NCBI GenBank assembly: GCA_945946655.1
Contig: CAMEWM010000010.1
Location: 1-40,629 of the forward strand
Direction: 5' to 3'
Source of the DNA: an uncultured Clostridium sp.
GTDB lineage: Bacteria; Bacillota; Clostridia; TANB77; CAG-508
DNA: 40,629 nucleotides
Positions 7,071 through 15,318 of this stretch are shown piece after piece; positions within the stretch are counted from its first letter, which is position 1; the number at the start of each line of letters is the position of its first letter. The translations under genes and the position numbers were made by a program. Below the pieces are notes generated by a model. That model searched no databases, was not told the origin of the DNA, and saw nothing but the letters and a program-made list of their open reading frames with translations.

Positions 7071-9767
7071 ATGAAGGTTTTATTCGCAGTAAATAATGAA
7101 AAGATTTCAGAGGCAATTATAAAAAAATATCAGACAATGTACAAAGAAATAATTTCATGGAAAAATGTTTATTTTTTCAACGCGATAATAAAAGAATTAC
7201 AAAAAGATAAATCCTATGACAGAATAGTTATAGGAGAGGATTTGGAGCCTTATGCGAACAATAATTATGAAGTTATAGATAATTTTTTGTTTGATAAATT
7301 GGATAGTATCAGTGATGAAGCTTCTAATAGTAGAGAAGGAGATATTCCTATAATTCTTATAGCAACAGATAGAAGAGAAAAAGGAGAAGCTCTTTTAGTT
7401 AAACTGTTTGGAATAGGAATTTATAATGTACTTTTAGGTCAAGATAGAAAGATAGATAGTGTATGTAAGCTTATTTATCAACCTCGTACTAAAAAAGAAG
7501 CAAAATCTTATTATAGGATAGAATCTGATGATGTAGAATATCAATCAGTAGATCCGGACAGTGTTAGTGAGACAGAAATTCAAAATATAATTAGACATTA
7601 TAAAAAACTTGGTAAAGATGAAGCAAGATATGTTGAAAGTTTTAATGATATTGCAGCACAATATACAGACACACAATTAAAGCTGATTACAAAGTTTTTA
7701 CCTTTAAATGTTAGAGCTGTACTAGAAGAAAAATGTCCTAAATATCAACAAGTAATGATTGGAAGCGTAAAAGGACAAATCGCTGCACAAGCAAATTCAA
7801 GTAAAAAATTTACTACTAGAGATATACAGAGTAAAAATGTTAATAAGATTGATTTAATAGATAGAGAGTTGCAAAAAGCTAAATTGACGAAACCAGTAGT
7901 AATTCCATCAACTATCAATATGCAAAATGTTAAAAGAGCTTATACTAACACAAAAAAAGAACAAATAGAAAATGTTGCTATGAATAATAATTCACAACCA
8001 AATATAAATTCAAACTCATATGCCAATATAAATAACGCTAATAACAATGGATTTAATGATATTAATAGTAATACTTTTAATAATAACTTTAATTCTGGTA
8101 ATAATAATCCGTTAGATGATTTTAATAATAGTTTGGACTTTAATAATCAAATGAATGACTTTAATACTGTTCAAAATATACCAACTTCTGTCCCTCAAAT
8201 AACGGAAGAACAGAATGTTGAAACAGTAAAAAAAGGTAGAGGAAGACCAAGAAAAGAGAAAACTCCGGAAGAGTTAGCAGCAGAAGAAGCTAAAGTAAAG
8301 AAGGGTAGAGGAAGACCAAGAAAAGTAGTAGAACAACCTATTCAAAATGTAGACAACTCATCTGAAGATATTGATTTGTTTGGATTAGCTACGGATAATA
8401 AAGGAGATAATAATCAAATAACTGATAACAATACTATGCTACCAGGATTAGATGATGATTTTTCTTTACCAGGATTAGACGAAAATGAAAACAATGTTAA
8501 ACCATCAAATAATGTACAGAATAATACTGTACAACCAAGCAATCAAGCTAACAATTCTATAAATAATAATGGACAAGATACAGATTTTTTCGGAAATGAT
8601 TTAACAAATAATAATTACAACAATATTTCAAATGATGATTTCTTTGGAAATGATTTATCTATAAATCAATTACCGGGAATGGAAAATTTTAATAATAATC
8701 AAATTAATCCAACTGAAAAAACACAAAATAATTCTGTATATAATAATAAGACATATTCAGATATTCAATATAATAATCAAAATACAGATAACACATATAA
8801 TAATAATCAATACAATAATATAAATAATAAACCAATAGAAAAAGATACTACAGTTAACAGTACAAATAATAATTTCATACATCTAATAACAGGCGAGAAA
8901 AAAATAGTTGCTTTTGTGGGCACTTCTAAAAATGGAACATCATTTTTGGTTAATAATTTGGCAGCAAATTTATCAGGGAAAGGTATTAATACAGCTATTT
9001 TAGATCTTACCCAAAATAAAAATGCTTATTATATATATACATTAAATGAAGATAAACTAAGAGATAAGGCTTTTAAATGCATAGATGGATTAAGGAGTGG
9101 AATTGCAGATGGTATACAAGTAAATAAAAATCTTACTGTATATACTACTTTACCAGGAGAAAATCCAAGTTTTGATGATTATAGTAATATATTAGAAACT
9201 TTAATCAAAAACCATTCATTAATATTATTAGATTGTGACTTTGATACAAATTTAAACTATTTTGCTAATTCACAAGAGATTTATTTAGTACAAACATACG
9301 ATATACTTACAATACAACCGCTAACAGCTTTTTTGAATGAAATGAAATATAAAAATATTTTAGATCAAAATAAGTTAAGAATAGTAATAAACAAAACTTT
9401 AAAATTAAGGAAATTAACAGATCAAATGATTATAGGTGGAATATCTTGTTATAATGACCCTGCTTCAACATATATAAATACATTATTTGATAAAGACAAG
9501 GTAAGATATACTACAATACCTTTTGAAGACCAGACATATGCAAGATACTTGGAGAGATTAGTTGATTGTGAAATATCATTAAATGGATATTCAAAGATAT
9601 TTTTAGATGCATTAGATAAACTAAGTAATATGGTATATCCACTAATTGCAGGCAATACTAAATATCCACAAACCAAAAATTACAATGACTATAGTAGAAA
9701 AAATACTAATACAACATTCAACAGTAACATGAATGCAACCTTAAATAAAATGAGAAATAATTTTTAG
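7071..9767 (+). CDS. Receiver-like/AT-hook/MinD-ParA-like fusion protein
   Basis: An 898-aa protein of unusual make-up. Residues 1-130 look like an atypical receiver (MKVLFAVNN...YDRIVIGEDLEPY...IPIILIATD), as in TadZ/CpaE proteins. About 150-250 is helical. Two AT-hook motifs GRGRPRK sit at 389-395 and 412-418. Long Asn-rich linkers (about 310-380 and 440-605) carry repeated LPGLD/LPGM and DFFGNDL motifs. From about 607 comes a MinD/ParA-like domain (IVAFVGTSKNGTSFLVNNLA, then ILDL and LILLDCDFD). Both consensus P-loop lysines seem displaced or missing (KGGxGKT is replaced by SKNGTS at 619-624), so ATPase activity is doubtful. It lies 4 bases after the two-TM gene and just upstream of the GAF gene. 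It might link nucleoid and membrane or position something, but this is inference. Confidence 0.8.
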   Translation: MKVLFAVNNEKISEAIIKKYQTMYKEIISWKNVYFFNAIIKELQKDKSYDRIVIGEDLEPYANNNYEVIDNFLFDKLDSISDEASNSREGDIPIILIATDRREKGEALLVKLFGIGIYNVLLGQDRKIDSVCKLIYQPRTKKEAKSYYRIESDDVEYQSVDPDSVSETEIQNIIRHYKKLGKDEARYVESFNDIAAQYTDTQLKLITKFLPLNVRAVLEEKCPKYQQVMIGSVKGQIAAQANSSKKFTTRDIQSKNVNKIDLIDRELQKAKLTKPVVIPSTINMQNVKRAYTNTKKEQIENVAMNNNSQPNINSNSYANINNANNNGFNDINSNTFNNNFNSGNNNPLDDFNNSLDFNNQMNDFNTVQNIPTSVPQITEEQNVETVKKGRGRPRKEKTPEELAAEEAKVKKGRGRPRKVVEQPIQNVDNSSEDIDLFGLATDNKGDNNQITDNNTMLPGLDDDFSLPGLDENENNVKPSNNVQNNTVQPSNQANNSINNNGQDTDFFGNDLTNNNYNNISNDDFFGNDLSINQLPGMENFNNNQINPTEKTQNNSVYNNKTYSDIQYNNQNTDNTYNNNQYNNINNKPIEKDTTVNSTNNNFIHLITGEKKIVAFVGTSKNGTSFLVNNLAANLSGKGINTAILDLTQNKNAYYIYTLNEDKLRDKAFKCIDGLRSGIADGIQVNKNLTVYTTLPGENPSFDDYSNILETLIKNHSLILLDCDFDTNLNYFANSQEIYLVQTYDILTIQPLTAFLNEMKYKNILDQNKLRIVINKTLKLRKLTDQMIIGGISCYNDPASTYINTLFDKDKVRYTTIPFEDQTYARYLERLVDCEISLNGYSKIFLDALDKLSNMVYPLIAGNTKYPQTKNYNDYSRKNTNTTFNSNMNATLNKMRNNF
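8235..8325 (+). repeat. Pair of 22-base direct repeats encoding the AT-hooks
   Basis: Identical 22-base units at 8235-8256 and 8304-8325, 69 bases apart in the same reading frame, each encode GRGRPRK plus the first base of the next codon. Identity at the DNA level suggests a recent duplication or gene-conversion upkeep rather than independent evolution. Confidence 0.85.
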
Positions 9768-9790
9768 AATAACAAAATGAGGTGAGACTT

Positions 9791-10876
9791 TTGACAATAA
9801 TAATCATATTGCTTGTAGCAATAATTGTTGGATTGATGATTTACAATATGTCAATTCATAAAAAGATTGAAGCATTTCAAAATATAAATCAACAAATTAC
9901 AAGTTTAAACGTATTGCAGGATTTCATGGATACTATTAGTGAAACGTCAAGTGTAGATGAAAAACTAAAAAGGATAAATGAGATTTTGATAGAAAAATAT
10001 AGCATAAAGTATTCTACAATTGTAGTTTATAATGGAGCTGAATTTGGTATAAAAGCATCAAACGTTGCAGAAAAGCATTGGGATGTTTTGACAAATTTAC
10101 AATCAGAACCCGTATTTAAAGATAGTATAGAAACAGGAATACCAAAATATATTACAGTAGACAAAGAAGGCGAAAAATTGCCTTACCAGAAGATGGAATT
10201 TGGTAGAGCAAAAGCGGCAATGTTTTTCCCACTATATATTGACAACGTGTATATAGGATATTGGATAATTGAGGGAAGCATGCCACATGAATTTGATAAT
10301 GTTGATACTACTATTCTAGAGGTTGTAAAAAATAATATAGTATCAGTTCTTAAGACAATCGATAATCAATCAACTATTGAAAAGATTGTAAAAGACGATA
10401 AGTATTCTGAATTAAAAACAGCAGAATTTCTATTTACAGAGGGAAAGAAAACAATCGACAAATATACAACATCTACAGTATGCTTATTTAAGATAACGAA
10501 TTTAATGCAAGTTAATGAAACAGTGAGTAGAAAAACTGGAGATAATTTAATTACGCAAGTTTGCAGAAATATAAAGCAAGATTTATCAGACGAATACTTA
10601 TTTGTTAGATATATGGGACCAAAATTTGCTATAGTTTTTTCAGGAGTAGAATTGCAAGCAGTTGAGGAATTTATGAAAAGTGTAAAAGAAAGAATAGAAA
10701 ACATAAAAGTTCCACCTGCTGAAGATTATAATGGAGAATATACAGAAGTGTCACCAAAATTAAATATTGCATTAGCTAGATATTATAAAGGAACTGCTTT
10801 AGTAGGCGTTACCAAGAAACTAGAAGAATACTTAGATACAGCGGATCCGTTAGAAAATAATATAAATTATTTATAG
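9791..10876 (+). CDS. Membrane-anchored GAF plus degenerate GGDEF protein
   Basis: About 361 aa with an N-terminal helix (2-20), a short coiled linker, a GAF-like sensor domain (about 40-188, [11 protein letters not shown]...[21 protein letters not shown]) and a GGDEF-fold domain (about 204-350). The latter keeps the fold landmarks ([43 protein letters not shown]), but the catalytic GGDEF is replaced by MGPKF at 275-279. So it is probably not a cyclase; it may bind a nucleotide or act as a scaffold. A GTG at 9782 is within the AGGTGAG ribosome binding site, so TTG at 9791 is the likelier start. Third gene of the set begun at 6665, and followed 10 bases later by ireB. Confidence 0.8.
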   Translation: MTIIIILLVAIIVGLMIYNMSIHKKIEAFQNINQQITSLNVLQDFMDTISETSSVDEKLKRINEILIEKYSIKYSTIVVYNGAEFGIKASNVAEKHWDVLTNLQSEPVFKDSIETGIPKYITVDKEGEKLPYQKMEFGRAKAAMFFPLYIDNVYIGYWIIEGSMPHEFDNVDTTILEVVKNNIVSVLKTIDNQSTIEKIVKDDKYSELKTAEFLFTEGKKTIDKYTTSTVCLFKITNLMQVNETVSRKTGDNLITQVCRNIKQDLSDEYLFVRYMGPKFAIVFSGVELQAVEEFMKSVKERIENIKVPPAEDYNGEYTEVSPKLNIALARYYKGTALVGVTKKLEEYLDTADPLENNINYL

Positions 10877-10886
10877 GAGGTTTTAT

Positions 10887-11141
10887 ATGGTTACAGACGA
10901 AACAGTTAGTTACAATGTTGAGAAAGAGAAAAATGCAAAGACAAAAGAAATCTTAAAATCAGTTTATGAGTCTTTAGCAGACAAAGGGTATAATCCAATT
11001 AATCAAATAGTTGGATATATACTTTCAGGAGACCCAACATACATTACAAGTCATAATAATGCTAGAAATTTAATAAGACAAATTGAAAGAGATGAGCTTT
11101 TAGAGGAAATGGTAAAGACATATATAGGATTGGACAAGTAA
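10887..11141 (+). CDS. ireB: IreB family regulator (UPF0297)
   Basis: 84 aa matching IreB/YrzL throughout ([31 protein letters not shown] is the family signature region). In Enterococcus IreB is a phosphorylation target of the PASTA kinase IreK and restrains cephalosporin resistance. The role in this organism is not known. AGGAGG precedes the ATG. It is followed one base after its stop by ruvX, the usual Firmicute order; alaS, often upstream, is replaced here by the 6665-10876 module. Confidence 0.93.
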   Translation: MVTDETVSYNVEKEKNAKTKEILKSVYESLADKGYNPINQIVGYILSGDPTYITSHNNARNLIRQIERDELLEEMVKTYIGLDK

Positions 11142-11142
11142 T

Positions 11143-11571
11143 ATGAGAGCACTAGGAATTGATTATGGAGATGCTAGAGTAGGTATAGCTATCACAGATC
11201 CATTAGGATATACAGCCCAGGGATTAGAGACAATACATCATCAAGGCAATGACAAGATAGTATTAAAACGTTTGGAAGAAATAATAAATAAATATAATAA
11301 TGAAATAGATACATTTGTAGTTGGTATGCCAATAAATATGGATGGAACAAAAACAGAAAGAGCAGAGATAACAGAAAAATTTATACACAAACTACAATGT
11401 AAATTTAATAAAATAAAAATAGCAAGAGTTGATGAAAGATTAACAACAGTGGAAGCTCATAAAACAATGAATTTTTTAAATGTAAATAAATATAAGAAAA
11501 GAGATATTGTTGATACTATATCAGCTGTCTATATACTAGAATCTTATATGAAAATGCAAAAAGATAATTGA
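11143..11571 (+). CDS. ruvX: Pre-16S rRNA nuclease / Holliday-junction-resolvase fold protein RuvX (YqgF)
   Basis: 142 aa with the RNase-H-like YqgF fold: GIDYGDARVGIA at the N-terminus with the first catalytic Asp (D7), then FVVGMPINMDGT, VDERLTT and the C-terminal DTISAVYILE. It acts in maturation of the 5' end of 16S rRNA; the resolvase role is a family inference. There is no clear separate ribosome binding site, and the start codon lies one base after the ireB stop, so it is probably translationally coupled. Confidence 0.94.
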   Translation: MRALGIDYGDARVGIAITDPLGYTAQGLETIHHQGNDKIVLKRLEEIINKYNNEIDTFVVGMPINMDGTKTERAEITEKFIHKLQCKFNKIKIARVDERLTTVEAHKTMNFLNVNKYKKRDIVDTISAVYILESYMKMQKDN

Positions 11572-11577
11572 ATATAT

Positions 11578-11606
11578 TTGACAAAAACGAAAGATAATAG
11601 TATAAA
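11578..11606 (+). promoter_or_regulatory. Strong sigma-A promoter for the DUF1292 gene
   Basis: TTGACA at 11578-11583, a 17-base spacer and TATAAA at 11601-11606: 11 of 12 consensus bases. It begins just after the ruvX stop codon and lets the DUF1292 gene be expressed apart from ruvX. Confidence 0.7.
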
Positions 11607-11676
11607 TTAAATGATTTTATTTTTGTAGAAATACAAATTATAAATAAAATGTAAAATCGAAAGGAGAAAATAAAAA

Positions 11677-11997
11677 ATGAATGATGAGAATACAACAAAC
11701 AATTCAGGAGAAGAATTAGCAGATAACATAATAATATTAAATGATGAGAATGGAGAGGAATCAAGATTTGAGTTTTTAGACTTAATTGAATTAGATAATG
11801 AAGAATATGTAGTATTATTACCTGCAGATGATACAGATGATGAAGAGCCAGGAGAAGTAGTAATACTAAAAGTAGAAGATACAGATGAAGACAGTGATGA
11901 AGAATCTTATGTAAGTGTTGATAATGAAGAAACATTAAACAGAGTATTTGAAATCTTTAAAGATAAGTTTAAAAATGAATTTGATTTTGTAGATTAG
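11677..11997 (+). CDS. DUF1292 family acidic protein (YrzB-like)
   Basis: 106 aa and strongly acidic. The core IIILNDENGEESRFEFLDLIELDNEEYVVLLP followed by a Glu/Asp-rich stretch and EVVILKVE is the DUF1292 signature. In Firmicutes this gene typically follows ireB and ruvX, as here. Function unknown; no membrane segments. AAAGGAG sits 10 bases before the ATG. It has its own promoter and is closed by a strong terminator, so it can be a single-gene unit. Confidence 0.9.
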   Translation: MNDENTTNNSGEELADNIIILNDENGEESRFEFLDLIELDNEEYVVLLPADDTDDEEPGEVVILKVEDTDEDSDEESYVSVDNEETLNRVFEIFKDKFKNEFDFVD

Positions 11998-12002
11998 TAA
12001 TA

Positions 12003-12037
12003 AAAAAGAGCAGTTAAAAACACTGCTCTTTTTCTTT
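12003..12037 (+). terminator. Strong intrinsic terminator after the DUF1292 gene
   Basis: A perfect 12-bp stem (12003-12014 with 12022-12033), a 7-base loop and a T-rich tail. It closes the ireB-ruvX-DUF1292 region. Confidence 0.93.
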
Positions 12038-12058
12038 TCGTATATTAAAATTCTTGTA

Positions 12059-12088
12059 TTTACTTTAATATATATTTTATGGTAAAAT
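12059..12088 (+). promoter_or_regulatory. Probable extended -10 promoter for the four-TM gene
   Basis: TTTACT at 12059-12064, an 18-base spacer and TGG-TAAAAT (hexamer 12083-12088). It lies between the terminator and the next gene. Confidence 0.45.
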
Positions 12089-12127
12089 GATATTGAACTA
12101 AAGCATAAAAATAAGGAGGAAATAAAA

Positions 12128-12601
12128 ATGCAAAAATTTAGTACGTGGATGATAATAGCATTAGATGTAATATTTTGGCTATTAAGAGTAATTGCAGCAT
12201 ATACATATGCTATGGGAATAGATTTTATGATTCAACCAATAGATATGAATATGGAAATTACAATGATATTTGTAGCATTGTTAGCTTTTATACTAATAGT
12301 TAAAAGAAAATTTTTGGGAACAGTTATATATATGATTGGTTATTTTGGATATTTTGGAGTAGCATTATTTAACAATCTTCAACAAATGATGACTGTAGGG
12401 GGAATGATAGATGATTATGTTAATGTATTATTCTCTTTAATAGGAGTTGCATTACCATTATTTACATTTTTAGATTTATTATTAGATAAAAATAGACAGC
12501 TTCATCCAACAGACAAGAAGACAGACTGGTTTTATAGAAACAAGAAATATGATATGCAAAAAGATGAAAGAGTTGATAAAAATAATTATAGAACACTATA
12601 G
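12128..12601 (+). CDS. Hypothetical four-TM membrane protein
   Basis: 157 aa with four predicted helices (about 6-28, 44-58, 63-84 and 99-118) and a basic, hydrophilic C-terminal tail of about 38 residues, predicted cytoplasmic. I do not recognise the family. AAGGAGG precedes the ATG. The AIM24-family gene starts 29 bases later with no terminator between, so they are probably co-transcribed. Confidence 0.75.
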   Translation: MQKFSTWMIIALDVIFWLLRVIAAYTYAMGIDFMIQPIDMNMEITMIFVALLAFILIVKRKFLGTVIYMIGYFGYFGVALFNNLQQMMTVGGMIDDYVNVLFSLIGVALPLFTFLDLLLDKNRQLHPTDKKTDWFYRNKKYDMQKDERVDKNNYRTL

Positions 12602-12630
12602 TATTAAATAATTTCATAAAGGAGAAAATT

Positions 12631-13425
12631 ATGTACGAAGTAAAAAATTTATTTGAAAATGATGATGTAAGAATTGTAGACAAGAAAAGTAACATGAGCA
12701 TAGTGGAATATATGACAGATTTAAGCGTAGACATTACTACAGCGCAAACAGTTTATTTTGCTAATAGAATGAATGTAAGAAAAAGACAACTTGCAATTCA
12801 ATTAGATGGAGATGAATATACATTAAGTGCTGGTGCAATGCAGTGGATGGTTGGAAACGTAGAGGCTGTGGCAGACGTAAAAGGAGTTGGTGACTTTTTA
12901 GGAAAAACTATAAAAGGAGCTGTAACTAAAGAAAGTGGAGTTAAGCCTAAATACAGAGGAAATGGTGTATTAATGTTAGAGCCAACGTATAGGCATATAA
13001 TACTGGAAGACTTATCACAATGGCCAGGAGGAATTGTTTTAGATGATGGATTATTTTTAGCTTGCGAATCAATTATTAAACAAGAAATTACTATGAGAAC
13101 TAACATATCTTCTGCCGTACTTGGAAATGAAGGGTTATTTAACCTAAAGTTGGTAGGGAATGGAATTGTTGCTTTAGAAAGCTATGTTCCAAGGGAAGAA
13201 TTAGTAGAAATTAATCTTCAAAATGATGTATTAAAAGTAGATGGTAACTTTGCTATAGCATGGTCTCCTTCACTACAATTTACTGTAGAAAAATCTACAA
13301 AGAGTTTAATCGGTTCTGGAATATCAGGAGAAGGATTTGTTAATGTATATAGAGGTACAGGAAAGGTATTATTAGCACCAGTAAATAATCAAGCAATGTT
13401 TCAAAGAAGTAAAACTATGAAATAG
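12631..13425 (+). CDS. AIM24 family protein
   Basis: 264 aa with the AIM24 (formerly DUF124) beta-rich fold: repeated segments such as LAIQLDGDEYTLSAGAMQWMVGNV, GVLMLEPTYRHIILEDL, GLFNLKLVGNGIVALES and GFVNVYRGTGKVLLAPV. Bacterial members form trimeric beta-prisms of unknown function. AAGGAG sits upstream. Probably the second gene after the four-TM protein, closed by a hairpin terminator. Confidence 0.88.
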   Translation: MYEVKNLFENDDVRIVDKKSNMSIVEYMTDLSVDITTAQTVYFANRMNVRKRQLAIQLDGDEYTLSAGAMQWMVGNVEAVADVKGVGDFLGKTIKGAVTKESGVKPKYRGNGVLMLEPTYRHIILEDLSQWPGGIVLDDGLFLACESIIKQEITMRTNISSAVLGNEGLFNLKLVGNGIVALESYVPREELVEINLQNDVLKVDGNFAIAWSPSLQFTVEKSTKSLIGSGISGEGFVNVYRGTGKVLLAPVNNQAMFQRSKTMK

Positions 13426-13444
13426 AGAGTTTATATTAATAGAT

Positions 13445-13483
13445 AAAAGAATATTACGAATTGAAAATTCGTGATATTCTTTT
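13445..13483 (+). terminator. Intrinsic terminator after the AIM24-family gene
   Basis: A 17-bp stem (13445-13461 with 13467-13483, one G-T wobble), a 5-base loop and a T-rich 3' arm and tail. Confidence 0.88.
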
Positions 13484-13715
13484 AATTTTAATAAACGTTT
13501 AATTTAATTAATCTATGTTTTACAAAATAATATACTTTATAAAGAATTGTAAATGTGATATAATAAATGATATATTAGACTTTATATCTACCAAGTAACA
13601 TTAAAAAAGCAAAAACATCATACTGGAATTATAATAGATTTAATAAAAATGATAAATGTTTATATATTGATAAAATGAAAATAATAAAGAATTTAATTAA
13701 AGGGGAGTGATAGAA
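13484..13715 (+). promoter_or_regulatory. Leader region of rbgA with an extended -10 promoter
   Basis: A promoter is visible at 13536-13564 (TTTATA, a 17-base spacer, and TGA followed by TATAAT at 13559-13564). The remaining 150 bases to the start codon are very AT-rich. I see no recognisable riboswitch or T-box there. A second weak -10-like element (TGATAAAAT) lies near 13670. Nothing else was found in this gap. Confidence 0.45.
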
Positions 13716-14630
13716 ATGAATGAACAAAACTTGAATAAAACAAATATAAACTGGTACCCTGGACATATGGCAAAGACCATGAAACAGGTAGAAGCAGATT
13801 TAAAACTAATAGATATAGTTATAGAAATATTAGATGCAAGAATACCAATTTCTAGTCAAAATCCAGAAATCAAAAAATTGATAAAAAATAAGAAAAGAAT
13901 AATTATATTAAATAAATGTGATTTAGCTGATGAAAAAGAAAATAAAAATTGGGTAAAATATTTTGAAGAAGTGAACATTCCAGTAATTCTATGCAACTCA
14001 AATAATGGGGATGGAGTGAATAAGACAATTAGCAAGATAAACGAAATAATGCAAGAGGAAAGAGAAATTGCTAAGCAAAAGGGAAGAAATAAAATTGCTA
14101 GAGCTATGATAATAGGTGTACCTAATGTAGGAAAGTCATCTTTTATAAATAGAGTATCAAATAAATCAGCAATGCAAGTTGGCAACAAACCAGGCGTTAC
14201 AAAAAATAAACAATGGATACGATTATCTAATAATATAGAGCTACTGGATACGCCAGGTGTTTTATGGCCAAGAATAGAAAAGCAAGAGACAGCTTTAAAT
14301 CTGGCATATACAGGAACAATAAAAAGTGATATATTAGACGAAATTGAAGTTGCATATAATTTAATTAAATATCTAATGTCTGAATATAGAGAAAATGTAA
14401 TAGAACGTTATAAATTAAATTCAGATATATTGGATCGAATCTTCAATAATTCTGATATAGAGGATAATGAAAAGATAGTAGAGATAATGAATTATATTGG
14501 AGAAAAAAGAGGAGCAATAGCAAGAGGAAACAATGTTGATTTAGATAAGACTTCTAGAATAATATTAGAAGATTTTAGATCTGGAAATTTAGGCAGAATA
14601 ACACTAGAAACAGTAACATTAAAAGATTAG
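13716..14630 (+). CDS. rbgA: Ribosome biogenesis GTPase RbgA (YlqF)
   Basis: A circularly permuted GTPase acting late in 50S subunit assembly. The motif order shows the permutation: G4 NKCD at 66-69, then G1 GVPNVGKS at 134-141 and G3 DTPG at 178-181. The N-terminal NWYPGHMAKTMKQ is the RbgA signature, and a helical C-terminal domain follows. A GTG at 13707 overlaps the ribosome binding site AGGGGAG (13701-13707), so the ATG at 13716 is used (305 -1 = 304 aa). The TTG of mrnC follows 13 bases after the stop; in Firmicutes rbgA is more often next to rnhB, so this pairing of two ribosome-maturation genes is notable but sensible. Confidence 0.95.
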   Translation: MNEQNLNKTNINWYPGHMAKTMKQVEADLKLIDIVIEILDARIPISSQNPEIKKLIKNKKRIIILNKCDLADEKENKNWVKYFEEVNIPVILCNSNNGDGVNKTISKINEIMQEEREIAKQKGRNKIARAMIIGVPNVGKSSFINRVSNKSAMQVGNKPGVTKNKQWIRLSNNIELLDTPGVLWPRIEKQETALNLAYTGTIKSDILDEIEVAYNLIKYLMSEYRENVIERYKLNSDILDRIFNNSDIEDNEKIVEIMNYIGEKRGAIARGNNVDLDKTSRIILEDFRSGNLGRITLETVTLKD

Positions 14631-14643
14631 ATGGAGGAATAAA

Positions 14644-15039
14644 TTGATAGAATTAATTAATAGAGAAAAAGATGAAGCAGAGGTAAATACTATGTCACCA
14701 TTAACATGGGCGTATATTGGCGACGGAGTATATGAATTGTTTATAAGAACACATTTAATAAATACTACAAAGTTAAAGCCTCATATGTTGCATATGGAAG
14801 CAATTAAATATGTAAAAGCAGATGCCCAAGTAAAAATATTAAATAAAATTCAAGAAGAATTAACGGATGAAGAAAAAGATATAGTAAGAAGAGGCAGAAA
14901 TGCAGAAAATCATCATGTGCCAAAGAATTCCACAGTTGAAGAATATAGTTATTCAACAGCCTTTGAATCTTTAATAGGATATTTATATTTGACAAAACAA
15001 GACGAAAGACTAAAAGAAATATTGAATATGTGCATATAA
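14644..15039 (+). CDS. mrnC: Mini-ribonuclease III
   Basis: 131 aa; an RNase III catalytic domain without the dsRNA-binding domain, which matures 23S rRNA ends in Firmicutes. The helix with the metal-binding acids, LTWAYIGDGVYELFIR, is at about 20-35, and RRGRNAENHHVPKNST and YSTAFESLIGYLYL are family signatures. It starts with TTG, with GGAGG 6 bases upstream. Probably co-transcribed with rbgA. Confidence 0.94.
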   Translation: MIELINREKDEAEVNTMSPLTWAYIGDGVYELFIRTHLINTTKLKPHMLHMEAIKYVKADAQVKILNKIQEELTDEEKDIVRRGRNAENHHVPKNSTVEEYSYSTAFESLIGYLYLTKQDERLKEILNMCI

Positions 15040-15094
15040 AAAGTGAAAATTATTTATATAATAAAAACATTAGAACGAAATTAAAAGGAAATTG

Positions 15095-15123
15095 TTGACT
15101 AAATACGAGAAAAATGTTATATT
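15095..15123 (+). promoter_or_regulatory. Promoter of the tRNA-Glu gene
   Basis: TTGACT at 15095-15100, a 17-base spacer and TATATT at 15118-15123 with an upstream TG (extended -10). It ends 19 bases before the mature tRNA. Confidence 0.75.
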
Positions 15124-15142
15124 ATATAAGTAGTTTTTAAAT

Positions 15143-15217
15143 GGCCCCTTGGTCAAGCGGTTAAGACGCGGCCCTCTCAAGGCCGAATCATGGGTTCGAT
15201 TCCCGTAGGGGTCACCA
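15143..15217 (+). tRNA. tRNA-Glu (anticodon CUC)
   Basis: A 75-base cloverleaf. The acceptor GGCCCCT pairs with AGGGGTC, with one G-U pair. The D-stem is GTC/GAC, and the anticodon stem CGGCC/GGCCG holds the loop CTCTCAA. The T-arm is ATGGG-TTCGATT-CCCGT, and CCA is encoded. The anticodon CUC reads GAG. It stands alone with its own promoter and terminator. Confidence 0.95.
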
Positions 15218-15222
15218 AATTT

Positions 15223-15253
15223 GATGGAAAAGTTAACCTTTTCCATCTTTTTT
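15223..15253 (+). terminator. Intrinsic terminator of the tRNA-Glu gene
   Basis: A perfect 10-bp stem (15223-15232 with 15238-15247), a 5-base loop and six T residues, directly after the CCA end. Confidence 0.93.
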
Positions 15254-15274
15254 CTTTTTATAGAACATTATTTA

Positions 15275-15304
15275 AGCCCTTGTAATAAATGTATTACAAG
15301 GGCT
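15275..15304 (-). terminator. Hairpin between tRNA-Glu and the GT80 gene (possible terminator of the minus gene)
   Basis: A perfect 13-bp stem (15275-15287 with 15292-15304) with a 4-base loop, 14 bases past the GT80 stop. The U-tract on the minus strand is weak, so it could be a terminator or an RNA-stabilising 3' structure. Confidence 0.55.
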
Positions 15305-15318
15305 ATTTTATATAAATC

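Noticed and set aside
7980..8880. The Asn-rich section of the 898-aa gene as a DNA tandem repeat or CRISPR-like array
   Set aside because: The AAT/AAC runs follow one reading frame without a regular unit or spacer; only the AT-hook repeats are exact.
13565..13715. A riboswitch or T-box in the rbgA leader
   Set aside because: No conserved T-box motif, no recognisable aptamer and no terminator/antiterminator pair was seen; the region is almost featureless AT-rich sequence.
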